DNA of 64,000 nucleotides from positions 21,633,381-21,697,380 of the forward strand of contig OX463841.1 of NCBI GenBank assembly GCA_949825065.1. Reading direction: 5' to 3'. The notes beneath the pieces are model-generated. The model was not told the DNA's origin. It did no database searches and saw only the letters and a program-made list of their open reading frames with translations. Position 1 is the first letter of the stretch. Each line of letters opens with the position of its first letter. This document shows positions 34,329 through 44,129 of this stretch, piece by piece. The DNA is from Odontocerum albicorne (Eukaryota > Arthropoda > Insecta > Trichoptera > Odontoceridae). The translations under genes were made by a program, and so were the position numbers.

Positions 34329-35300
34329 AATAATAAACGGACAATTTATACATCGCCGTTTAGAGAGCAGACTCTCCTCAAGAGCGGCCATGGAACCAGT
34401 TACCGACTGCCTTAAGAGTTGGCTTACTTCAAATAGCGATTTATACATCGCCGTTTAGAGAGCACACTCTCCTCAAGAGCGGCCATGGAACCAGTTACCG
34501 ACTGCCATAAGAGTTGGCTTACTTCAAATAGCGATTTATACATCGCCGTTTAAAGAGCAGACTTTCCTCAAGAGCGGTCATGGAACCAGTTACCGACTGC
34601 CATAAGAGTTGGCTTACTTCAAATAGCGATTTATACATCGCCGTTTAGAGAGCAGACTCTCCTCAAGAGCGGTCATGGAACCAGTTACCGACTGCCATAA
34701 GAGTTGACTTACTTCAAATAGCGATTTATACATCGCCGTTTAAAGAGCAGACTTTCCTCAAGAGCGGTCATGGAACCAGTTACCGACTGCCATAAGAGTT
34801 GGCTTACTTGAAATAGCGATTTATACATCGCCGTTTAGAGAGCAGACTCTCCTCAAGAGCGGCCATGGAACCAGTTACCGACTGCCATAAGAGTTGGCTT
34901 ACTTCAAATAGCGATTTATACATCGCCGTTTAGAGAGCAGACTCTCCTCAAGAACGGCCATGGAACCAGTTACCGACTGCCATAAGAGTTGGCTTACTTC
35001 AAATAGCAATTTATACATCGCCGTTTAGAGAGCATACTCTCCTCAAGAGCGGTCATGGAACCAGTTACCGACTGTCATAAGAGTTGGCTTACTTCACATA
35101 GCGATTTATACATCGCCGTTTAGAGAGCAGACTCTCCTCAAGAGCGGCCATGGAACCAGTTACCGACTGCCATAAGAGTTGGCTTACTTCAAATAGCAAT
35201 TTATACATCGCCGTTTAGAGAGCATACTCTCCTCAAGAGCGGTCATGGAACCAGTTACCGACTGCCACAAGAGTTGGCTTACTTCAAATAGCGATTTAAA
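34329..35300 (+). repeat. Minisatellite, 95 bp x 10
   Basis: CATCGCCGTTTAGAGAGCAG recurs every 95 bp at 34351, 34446, 34541, 34636, 34731, 34826, 34921, 35016, 35111 and 35206. Variants alternate (TTTAGAG/TTTAAAG; GCGATTTA/GCAATTTA; GGCC/GGTC), so sub-types are interleaved, hinting at expansion by blocks of two or more units. A diverged single copy of the unit's start lies at 4491-4547. The unit length is not a multiple of 3 and it is not coding. Confidence 0.96.
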
Positions 35301-35319
35301 ATATTACATCGCTCTTCAA

Positions 35320-35580
35320 TGACGAAATGTGTTTCTCCGTGGATCATATTTTTTTGTACTTTCCCATCTTCCTTGCCCTCTCCTCTGGGCTTTGGACACA
35401 GTTTTTTTTCATTTGTTTCATAATGCTTTTAGTATGTTGAAGTTTTTTCTTTTTGAAAATACGGTTGCAACCTTTCACTCAGCAATCGGCACTAATCTTC
35501 GTGATTCTTGTCTGATAAGTTGGAATAGATTGCCTTATGGCAATAAAGACGCTATTTGTATTTTTTATTAATAAATCCTT
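35320..35580 (+). repeat. LINE 3' UTR-like segment with hairpin tail
   Basis: A T-rich stretch (CATCTTCCTTGCCCTCTCCT, TTTGTTTCATAATGC) ends in AAGTTGGAATAGATTGCCTT, ATGGCAATAAAGACGC and a T/A-rich end. The ATTGCC...GGCAATAA hairpin and the GTTGGAA lead match the tails of the LINE at 19010-19685 and of SINE-A. No coding part is visible. Confidence 0.55.
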
Positions 35581-36604
35581 GTTATCTAAAATTTAATTTA
35601 CTGTTGAATTCTATGACATATTTTTCATAACCACGTTTCTTAGCAAGTCACTTTCATATAAAAAATGTTTTCGTAAAAATATAAACATTGTAGTTGTATT
35701 ATTTGCATCTTAAATTGTCAGTTAAATTATTGAGAAAATGTTTTGTCTAGTTACGGACTAACTTTATTTCATCTTGTAAATTAAATGTGTTGGATAGCAC
35801 TAATCTACAAATTGGCTTTTATTATGAAATTTTATTTTTAAAATAATCCAATAATTTTTTTTAATTTGTAAAAGAATCCTATTTAAATATAATACATGTA
35901 TTTGGCACATACATTATAGTTTATTATTATTGACTTGAACTTTTTAGTGTGTAAAAGTAATTTCGGGTCTCGCGGCCTACACAAATTGCCTTCATTGTCT
36001 AGGCGTAAATTCGGCCCTGGCTGAGTTCACCTTAATGACTATGCCCAAGCATGTAGTTTATTAACAATTTCTATCAATTGCAGATCCCACGGGACCCGTG
36101 AAATTTTATTTTACCCGTGCTATAAAAACAATTTAAACTGGCTATAAACCTAAATTGTCAAAATATTTCTCAAAATTGATGTATTTTTTAAATTCAGTTA
36201 TTATTTTAAAAAAGAAGAAATATTTTTAGTGTAAGGGAACATTTACTCTGTCTTAAGTGTAGTGAAATTACGAATAATCTTATTGAAAAAATCACACATG
36301 TGATCAAAAGGACGCTAAAGAAATTCTACATTTAGAAAATCAGGGATTACGTCTGGGAAACCTTGAAAGCTTAGAGATAAGTAAACGTGTTAATGATAAA
36401 ATGAATATTATTTACTGTCAATTAGATAAAAGCAAGTGTCTATTGTTGAATATGTCTCCATTATCTTATTATCTCACCATTTCATCTATTTCTATTACCA
36501 TACGTAGTCTCTTTCCTTTCCTTTCACTCTAATATTATTTATATTCTTATATTTTCATGTTGTATGGTATTATATACATATAAATGTATTACTTTATTAG
36601 TTCA
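35581..36604. other. Intron sequence, nothing recognised
   Basis: A+T-rich with no coding pattern or recognised repeat. Confidence 0.4.
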
Positions 36605-36860
36605 GTATATATTATTTATAGTTAAGGCATTAATCCAGATATTGTGGAGGTTTAAAGACATTGTAATTTGTTTTATCAGACACTGTTTATTCCTTTTTTT
36701 GTAACGGTATAACCCTACCGGTTTCAAGGCTTTCACCTCATCATCAGGGGAGCACAAAGTTTGTGTTTCCTTGATTATGAGGTGAAAGCCTTGAAACCGG
36801 TAGGGGTGTACCGCTACAAAAAGTGAAATAAACAGTGTTTGATAAAACAAATTATAGTTC
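36605..36860. mobile_element. Fold-back MITE F1, second hairpin copy
   Basis: The full outer left arm is present (TTAAGGCATTAATCCAGATA, TGGAGGTTTAAAGACATTGT, ACACTGTTTATTCC), then the AACGGTATAACCCTACCGGT arm, a short centre and the complementary right arm, ending AAACAGTGTTTGATAAAACA. The right outer arm is shortened. Together with the copy at 23484 it defines the whole structure. Confidence 0.88.
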
Positions 36861-37144
36861 AGTACATATTATGTCTAGAGAAAGAGAGGAAAACTTTTTC
36901 AAATTAGTCTGCTTATATCGTATAAGTGGTAAAATATTAAGTGAAAAAAATATTTTATTTTTTAAATATGGTGCTACAAAGTGAATGTTTGAGTTTAAGT
37001 GAAAACGTATTATTATGTTATAAAGTATCAGCATAATAAACACATAGGTATCACGTGTGGTTTTATTGTTTTGATTTTTTTTAAATTCGTGTTTTATCGT
37101 TTGATTTATATATAAATGTTTTTTTAATCAAATACCCAATTTCA

Positions 37145-37590
37145 CATCCGACGAAAACCACCTCTGTAGCCTAATCCCAAGCCTTAATCCAAACGTCGGG
37201 CTACCTTCTATGTTGGGTGGGATGGAGATCTTCTAAAGATTAGAATATGCCACTCACAATGTTTGATCTGAACTAAAATAATTTTTCTCGCTCCTGAATC
37301 CTACGTGTCCGAAATCTAGCAAAGAGCTCTGGCCGATGAAGGGTTCTTCACCATGTTTACTTTATTGGACTCGATTTTAAATAAAATGCCAATTTTTTTC
37401 TTCGTGACCAAGTTCTGCAATTAAAAGTCGCAAGCGTTGAAAGCTTCGTCGCGATGTTTAGTATGTGGGATGGAGATCTCCTATGAAGCAGACTTTGCGG
37501 CTCACAGTATTCGATTCAAACTAGATGTCATCTTATTTCAGTATTTTTTGTGACCAAGATCTGCAATAAAAAGTCGCAGTCGTTTAACCC
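37145..37590 (+). pseudogene. Decayed tandem copies of the host CUB exon
   Basis: Several stretches resemble the intact exon at 38165-38332. About 37145-37275 carries CCAAACGTCGGGCTACCTTC and GTTGGGTGGGATGG (compare the exon's CCAGACGCCAGGCTACCCGC and GTGGGGGACGG). About 37300-37360 carries CTACGTGTCCGAAATCTAGC and GATGAAGGGTTCTTCACC. About 37399-37525 carries CTTCGTGACCAAGTTCTGCA and GCGGCTCACAGTATTCGATT. About 37540-37567 carries TTTTTGTGACCAAGATCTGC. Each has stops or lost splice sites. Intronic sequence next to the exon (CTCACAGTATTCGATTTTAAC, 38124-38144) is shared too, so whole exon-plus-flank units were duplicated. None can be spliced into a normal CUB domain. Confidence 0.75.
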
Positions 37591-37744
37591 TTTATTAATT
37601 GGCAATCCATCCAAACTAGGATGATTTCTGCAATCCAATTCAAGTCATAATGCAATTAATTATAAGAGTCATAAAACAAATACAATTCTAGACCATTTTA
37701 AATTTTAACTGATTAAGCTTAAAAAAATTAACAATCGATCTATA

Positions 37745-38046
37745 AGTGGAAAAAATCCCTAATAAAGAAGAACCGCAACATTCATTGGACATCGCAAAGG
37801 ACAACCGAAAAATACATTGTCTATAATTTCATCATACAAACCACATTCGCAACCGAGATTCTTCACAATACTTATTATGTAAAGGTGACAAGCCACCACG
37901 TAGTGGACCGTCCGCAAACGACACATGACAGTAACTTCCACCTTGCTCATTATTAATATATTACACCATGGTTTCAAAGGGATAGTTTGTTGGATTGATT
38001 TATATCTAGAGCCTTTATGCACATCAGTCACATTCCAATCCAACAC
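37745..38046 (-). pseudogene. LINE C-terminal Cys-rich (RNase H-side) fragment
   Basis: The open frame reads MLDWNVTDVHKGSRYKSIQ, then MCRLRTVHYVVACHLYIISI, NLGCECGLYDEIIDNVFFGC and a P-L-x-C-P end. R-L-R-T-G-H-x-x-x-x-x-H-L-Y-R-I-x-I followed by C-x-C-G and D-H-I-x-F-x-C-P is the C-terminal zinc-knuckle region of Jockey/I-type non-LTR reverse transcriptases. It is 5' truncated. It sits in reverse between the decayed CUB exon copies and the intact CUB exon. Confidence 0.72.
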
Positions 38047-38164
38047 CCATCGGTGCCAAGTAAACTGTTTAATTTTATAATATTTGAGTTTAAATCTTTA
38101 AAGTGATATTATATACCTTTCAGCTCACAGTATTCGATTTTAACTAGTTGTTATCTTTTTTCAG

Positions 38165-38332
38165 AATCCTTCGTGACCAAGTTCTGCAATGCAGAACTGC
38201 AATCCGACGAGGGCTTCGTCCAGACGCCAGGCTACCCGCTTTACTACGTGGGGGACGGCACATGTCGTTGGATCATAAGGTCTCCCAAGGGACAAACTGT
38301 ACGACTCACAGTACTAGATCTTTCCCTTAGAA
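38165..38332 (+). CDS. Host exon: N-terminal half of CUB domain
   Basis: The acceptor is TTATCTTTTTTCAG ending at 38164 and the donor is GTAAGT at 38333. The 168-nt exon is phase 1 on both sides. The translation is SFVTKFCNAELQSDEG, FVQTPGYPLYYVGDGTCRWI and IRSPKGQTVRLTVLDLSLR. It shows the first two CUB cysteines (C in KFCN and C in GTCRW), the invariant PGYP motif and the C-x-W-x-I strand. CUB domains are extracellular beta-sandwiches of about 110 residues that bind proteins, often through calcium. The exon has markedly higher G+C than its intron. It joins exon 41586-41783 in phase to complete the four-cysteine domain. Confidence 0.93.
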
Positions 38333-41132
38333 GTAAGTCTTATTAAATATTTATTTCGAATTAATACTTTATCAAAAGAAAAAGTGTAGCCCTATCCAGT
38401 CTAGTGAATGTGTTCTCTTTCCTTTACTCTTAAAATATCTTGAACTGAATCCCTTTTTCTCTTCTTGTGATGCTGTGATAAATTAAGTGCAGTAAATAAC
38501 ATAGACATTCTGACGAAGCGTTGACCTTCTGTTGACCTTCTATCGATACGTTGAACTTTTCCGTTTAATATTGATTAAATGCGGATTACTTAAAATATGG
38601 ATAAAGAGGGCTACTGTATTGTGTTCCTTAATTTATTTTAACATTTTTAAGAACTCAGCAGATTTGAATTAAATAAATAAAATCTTGCTTCGTGGGAAAT
38701 TTGTATTTTTTCTGCGCTGTACGTATGCATGCGACCAAATATTTTACGATTTTCAAAGGCCACGGTCTTTTTTTCGTGTCAAAGGCATTATACTACTTCC
38801 CTTTAGAATTCTGCCACCTGTATATCAATGGGCGTTCCACGAATAAGTCTTCATCGGTTTCAAACACGGGCACTGCAGCAAGTGCCCCATGGACTATTCG
38901 TCACCGCAGTTTCAGAGAGTCGACCCAGCACATAATACTCGTATTCCTCCCCATTTTGACAAGATGTCCTTGGTTCTCCCAATTACGTTTTGGAGATTCC
39001 AAGTTTTCCAGGAAAGTTTAGAGCTAGGTGGCAATTCTCCCTCTGGGGTTCGATGTTTCTCTCAACTAATTTATCCTAGCAATTGTTGGTGGTTTTCCTT
39101 GAGGCTTGTGGCCCTAATGAAACAGTGCTTGGATTTCAACCTAGGAGCTAGGAGCTGGTGGTTTTTCAAAGGATATCTGTGGTCATTCAATTCGTTGGAT
39201 CTCTCAGCACTGCTTCCAATGACTCTCCTGAGTTTTGGGGTGCGATCTCGACAAGGACGTGCACTTTATTAGTGCGACTTGTTTGAGACAACCCGTCATC
39301 AGAGGGCATGTCTCATTCAGGGTTACTTAAACTTTACCAGGTGACTCGGTTTATTCCAGACAGGACAGTCATATTCCCCTGCCGAGTAGCACAAGGTCAG
39401 TTCTGAAATTCGTCGGACACAAGATTTTACGCCACAAGATGAGTTTGTCAATTTTCTGAGTAGTGTTCCAGTCTTGTATTACTCGTATCTCAAATGATAT
39501 TGATCCATATTTATCTGTTAACTTTGTTGAATGGAGTTCCAAAAAATGATTCCATAATGTGAGGATTAAGAAAACGCACCATTATATTTACAAGTCCCTC
39601 ATAATCTCAATATTTTGACAATACGAAAACAAAAATCGTTTCGGAAATATATATTATGATAAAATTTGGTGTCACATTTAATGTTCACCAAAATTTCACG
39701 GAGAATTATAAACAGAACGCAGCCATATTTGATGATTTGGTCACATTATGTTTTTCTAAGTTTTCTCAAACTTTTTGTACCTTCTATACTACTCTAAAGA
39801 GTACTTTTGTAAATCAATCATACCTAGGTTATAATTAATTATTTCTACGTAGACGAACCAACTCAATGCAACGTCTATCATCTTAAGCACTGCATCTTAT
39901 TTCAATGCGCATTATTTTATCATTTTTAATTTTTCCATACATTGTTTTTCCACATATTATACGCAACGCTCTCATTTATATCGCACTTATCTTACTTTCA
40001 TATTTTTACGACGCCCAAGTTTCACTTGCATTGCTAATGTTTGGACCAATTCCATTATGGACAGCCAGATTTGTTTCTTTTGTAATGTTCCGGTTGGGAA
40101 ATACCTATATTGCACAACCCACTTTTCAATCTATTGTCAGGTGCATTTCTTCTGAAGTCAAACTGTAGTAAAGAAAATGAAAATAAAAAGTGTTAAGTAA
40201 TCATATATATTATATACGTGTATGCTTAAATAACCGGTATAGTAATTTTACCAATAAATAATATCTGCGTTCGTACTTCTGCCGCATTTGTCTTACTTTC
40301 ATCACAGTTTTTATAAGAATTATTAATGATAAATTAAACATGTAATTGTATTTATTAAAACTTTTACTGTGAAAGATATTTCAAAAGTTTATTTCAGACT
40401 TGAAAGATACACATGGCGCCCTCTTTTATTATTTTCAGCTAAATGTGAACTTTGGCGGGGACAACTTTCCAACTTCAGCAACACACGTTTCCAAAATCAG
40501 CCGCCAGATGGCACGCCTAGATTTTCATAAAAGCTTGAAACTAGAAAATGGTTCAAAGATGGCACCGAATACATTCTACAAAATTAATGCTCCTTAATTT
40601 ATCATACATATATGTTATTATACATATTTTTTATGACAATCATTAGAACCCACACCATATGTATAGAGAGGAGAGACCATAGATAATATACTCGTTAAAC
40701 ATTTTTATTCCGACTTCCATGCCCCCCTTTGGCAAGACCTATGATTTCCACCCGAGGGATTTTGATTTGATTCCCGATGGTACCAAAAAAAGAGCGTCAC
40801 AATCTGGTTAAGTGTTCATCTGGTAAGAATACTCGCCTGCGCCGAGTACGTGTACGAGTTTTCATGCCTCTTTTTCTGAGTTCGTTTTGCTAATACCTAC
40901 TTGTATTGATTCGTAGCGCGAAAATTCAATTACTGGGGGTCAAATATCAAAGCCATTTTAAGTTTATTGATTGTAACATGAAGTTCCACAAAGTTAAAAT
41001 GTTTGTGTGATGTTAGTAAATTATTTGAGCACCCTTGAAGAAAAACAGCTTTCTAAAAGGTGCTATATACATAAATTGTCCTTTTGTTATTATGGTTTCG
41101 AACGAGTTGTGAATAGCTTAAAAGTCTTAAGC
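38333..41132. other. Intron 2, first part; unexplained G+C-richer patch
   Basis: Most is A+T-rich. The stretch 38800-39420 is richer in G+C and has overlapping open frames (38692-39021 and 38889-39272) of over 100 codons without a recognised domain or good splice borders. One exact ATACTCGTAT lies at 38935. A SINE-B copy lies at 40711-40925. Confidence 0.4.
40711..40925 (+). repeat. SINE-B copy, forward
   Basis: The head is degraded (GGCAAGACCTATGATTTCCA, TTTGATTCCCGATGG), followed by ACCAAAAAAAGAGCGTCACA, ATCTGGTAAGAATACTCGCC, GAGTTTTCATGCC and CTGAGTTCG. The order is that of SINE-B, with internal losses. Confidence 0.65.
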
Positions 41133-41338
41133 ACGATTTCATAGTCCTACCTTAACACTATGTTAAATCTTAACTGTTTTTTCTGGAAGAAATTAGTATT
41201 TAAGGTAAAATTTCGTATGAATTTGTTCCTTTAATAAGGGATTCAAATGATTTTTTTACCTCACTTTATAGTTTGAAGCGTATGAACTTTGAAGCTTTGA
41301 ACACATGTCACGAAATTTTAGGCTAGACTATGAATTCG
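41133..41338. mobile_element. MITE F3, diverged copy (about 206 bp)
   Basis: The left end CGATTTCATAGTCCTACCTT and the complement of AGGCTAGACTATGAATTCGG at the right form imperfect inverted repeats. Size, ends and an internal GTCACGAAATTTTA block match the copy at 44130-44336. Confidence 0.6.
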
Positions 41339-41585
41339 GGTGTTAATTCTAAATATTGAATCTAAGAATGATTAAGCAAGTTCACCATTACTGTTAGGTC
41401 GGATAGGTGTTAATGATTTTAATAATTCATTTACTAATGTTCTTTGCTCAGTTTAATTTTCTTCTACACTAATAAATTATATAAATTTTATACGAGTATT
41501 TAGAAACACTGCGCTGTATAAATTCGAATTTTATTTAAATAAAATGTATATCAGCTTTGATTCAAACTACAAAATGTTGTTTCAG

Positions 41586-41783
41586 GTATTGGTCCTTTTG
41601 AAAACGAGTGCGTAGATCACCTTACCATATTCGACAGCTTGTCTCAGCAAGTGCTTCTGACCTCCTGCGACCAGGTCGAGCGGCCTCTTATTTTCGAGTC
41701 CGTCGGGGAAACTCTGGACGTGTTCGTCAGGACGAGGTCGAAAAAAGTATTTCCCAAAAGAGGGGTGCTTTTTCATTATAAGG
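41586..41783 (+). CDS. Host exon: C-terminal half of CUB domain
   Basis: The acceptor is AATGTTGTTTCAG ending at 41585 and the donor is GTAAGC at 41784; the exon is 198 nt, phase 1 to phase 1. It reads IGPFENECVDHLTIFDS, LSQQVLLTSCDQVERP, LIFESVGETLDVFVRT, RSKKVFPKRG and VLFHYKG. The Cys in NECVDHLTIFD and the Cys in LLTSCDQ are CUB cysteines 3 and 4; C-x-D-x-L-x-I-x-D is the usual CUB pattern, with the conserved acidic residue of calcium-binding CUBs. The final F-x-x-x-Y strand closes the fold. With exon 38165-38332 this makes one complete CUB domain of about 115 residues. The donor phase fits the sushi exon 17.8 kb downstream. Confidence 0.93.
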
Positions 41784-42069
41784 GTAAGCAAAATTTTCTT
41801 TTTTTTACACACACCAAATGTATTAAAAACGTGAGGGATGAATCCTTGTGTCTTTTGGGATTTAAATACGTTGAATGATAGGGACTGAGGATACATTCGA
41901 CCGTGCTGATTCGATGCTGATTTCAAATGGTATAAAAATGGTGCAAGTCAGCAAAATTCATACACCAACTTTTTATTTCTATTTCGGTAAAATTCAAACA
42001 TTCCTATTTTTTTTTTTCATTAAATTCTCCCTACTTTTCAAATATTTAATTGATTACATAATTATAATG

Positions 42070-42950
42070 TTCAGTGTTTCTAAATATATCAAGATACATG
42101 CACAGTGTTTCTAAATACACGTAGGGAATTAGCATGTTTAAAATACGTTAAGATAATGCAGTGTTTCTAAATACAAGGAGATAATGTAAAGTATTTTTAA
42201 ATACAACAAGATAATGTGCAGTGTCTGTAAATACATCACGATAATGCACAATGTTTCTAAATACATCAAGATAATTTACAGTATATTATTTATAGTTAAG
42301 GCATTAACATTGTGGAGGTTTAAAGACATTGCAATTTGTTTTATCAAACACTGTTTATTTAACTTGTTGTAACGGTATAATCCTACCAATTTCAAGGCTT
42401 TCACCTCATCATCAGGGAGCACAAACAAGACTTTACACTCTAACAAGATACCGTTACAAAAAGTGAATTAAACAGTGTTAGATAAAACAAATTACATATT
42501 TTACAGTGTTTCAAAATACTTGAAGACAATGTACACTGTTTTATTTGAATACATCCATATACTCTATAGTGCTTCTAAATACACGTAAAGAACGTACAAT
42601 TTTTTTAAATGCACGAAGATAATGTCAAGTGTTTCTAAATACTTGAAGATAATGTACAATGTTTCATTTGAATACATTCATATACTATATAGTGCTTCTA
42701 AATACACGTAGAGAACGTACAATGTTTTTAAATGCACGAAAATAATGTCAAGCATTTCTAAATACTTGAAGACAATCTACAATGTTTCATTTGAATACAT
42801 TCATATATTGTAAATACACGTAGAGAACGTACAATGTTTTTAAATGCACGTGCACGTTTAAATGCAGTGCTTCTAAATACACGTAGAGAACGTATAATGT
42901 TTTTAAATGCACGAAGATAATGTCAAGTATTTCTAAACCGCCTTGATGGC
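42070..42950 (+). repeat. Degenerate tandem array with higher-order period
   Basis: GTGTTTCTAAATACA recurs at spacings of about 30-35 bp (for example near 42070, 42104, 42160, 42220 and 42255). From about 42500 on, groups of these monomers repeat as blocks of about 122-124 bp (TCAAGTGTTTCTAAATACTT near 42626, a variant near 42748, and another near 42502). Monomers have drifted far more than in the other arrays. A fold-back MITE F1 interrupts it at 42283-42500. Confidence 0.8.
42283..42500. mobile_element. Fold-back MITE F1 copy inside a tandem array
   Basis: The left arm is nearly complete (TTAAGGCATTAACATTGTGG, CACTGTTTATTTAACTTGTT, AACGGTATAATCCTACCAAT, GGCTTTCACCTCATCATCAG). The right arm is reduced to ACCGTTACAAAAAGTGAATT and AACAGTGTTAGATAAAACAA. 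It is a deletion derivative of the same hairpin element. Confidence 0.82.
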
Positions 42951-43269
42951 GAGCCATTTTAACTAAATCGTAAAGGTATTTTATAAAAATGTTTATTTTT
43001 AATCGAAAACTGAAACACTAAAGATGTTAGTAAATACGAGTATTTTACGAGGTCGCGGTTTAATATTTCAAATTCAAAACCTGTCCTGTGGGAGCTCCAC
43101 ATCTGACTACATACCACAGGCAAATTACGCATAGTTTCGGAGGTACGAGTATAACGATATTTATAATTTGTGTCTTATTTTTTATTTTTATGGAAAAAAT
43201 CTTTTGCCATAAAAAAATATCTAGATTGTTTTAAGTATTTAATACATAATATTTAAATAGTATAACTGT
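42951..43269. other. Intron sequence, nothing recognised
   Basis: Contains one exact ATACGAGTAT at 43034 and a TACGAGTA variant near 43144. No coding pattern. Confidence 0.4.
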
Positions 43270-43476
43270 GATGACCTCCGTTTCTAAGTTGGTAAGACGT
43301 CTGTCTTCCAGCCCGGAACTTAAGGGCTCGAATCCCGCTGGAACCCAGATTTCTTTAAAAAAAGATTCCAGTCTGGTTTTCACTTATGGCATCTTTAGCA
43401 TCTTTCTGGTCGGCTGGAAGAGATTGTCACATGGCAATAAGTCCGCCACATTGTATTGTATACAACGAAAGTGTAA
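43270..43476 (+). repeat. SINE-A, full-length reference copy
   Basis: Order of parts: tRNA-like head with A box (ACCTCCGTTTCTAAGTTGGT, AAGACG) and B box (GGGCTCGAATCCCGCTGG), a T/A-rich linker, GATTCCAGTCTGGTTTTCAC, a GGCATCTTTAGCATC block, TCTGGTCGGCTGGAAGAGAT, a TTGTCACATGGCAATAAG hairpin and the end ACAACGAAAGTGTAATA. The head gives an internal RNA polymerase III promoter; the tail resembles LINE tails in the same window. About 207 bp, non-coding. Confidence 0.85.
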
Positions 43477-43615
43477 TACAATACAAACATTTAAGATTCC
43501 GCTGAAACCCAGATTTTTTAAAATAGGATTCCAGTTTGGTTAACACTTAGGGCCTATAAAAACATCTTTCTGGTTGGTTGGAAGAAATTGCCACATGGCA
43601 ATAAACTCGCCAGGT
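43477..43615 (+). repeat. SINE-A second unit without head (dimer)
   Basis: Directly after the full copy, the body repeats from the end of the tRNA-like head: GCTGAAACCCAGATTTTTTA, GATTCCAGTTTGGTTAACAC, CTGGTTGGTTGGAAGAAATT, GCCACATGGCAATAAACTCG. The two units form a head-body-body dimer, as in many dimeric SINEs. Confidence 0.78.
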
Positions 43616-44129
43616 TAAAAAAAAACATTCAAAACTATTTTCTGAAAATTAAAAAAAAAACGAGTTTTTTTTCGTCAATGAATTGATTAGTTTTAAATTA
43701 TGTCAAAAATATTCAAAACAATTATTTAGAAATTTGAATAGTCCATTTTTTCATGTTACCTTTAGAATCAAAACTGTTATTTTTAGATTCGTCATCTTTT
43801 ATTTACATCTTTTTTTTATTCTAACGCTTATCTGAGAAGCAATAAATAGTCTAGTGTTTCTTTATCTCTCAGAATTATTTATTAACAGAAAGGATCCGGG
43901 CATAAATTATTTAGCTTTTGAAATCCGCTTACAATAAATATGTGGCTTTTGTTGTCAAATCATTGTCTATTATACTAAAACATTGCACAAAATTTATTAT
44001 GACTTTCTTTTATTATAAACATATACGATATTAGTAAATGACACTATATATTAATAAATAACACTATCGAAATTGAATGATTTCTTAAGTAAATTCTCTT
44101 ATAATTCTAGTTTAATGCTAGTTTAGGGG
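43616..44129. other. Intron sequence, nothing recognised
   Basis: A+T-rich, no coding pattern. Confidence 0.4.

Noticed and set aside
33021..35300. Coding repeats in the 62-bp and 95-bp arrays
   Set aside because: Neither 62 nor 95 is a multiple of 3, and frames end in stops within one or two units.
37399..37525. A second functional CUB exon
   Set aside because: Stops follow soon after the CUB-like start (CTTCGTGACC...) and no donor or acceptor in correct phase is present; called a decayed copy.
39905..40168. 87-codon hydrophobic frame as a small membrane protein
   Set aside because: A+T-rich low-complexity composition, no domain, no splice or promoter support.
43270..43345. A functional tRNA gene at the SINE-A head
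   Set aside because: A and B boxes are off consensus, no good cloverleaf is seen, and the same head recurs attached to a SINE body in many places.
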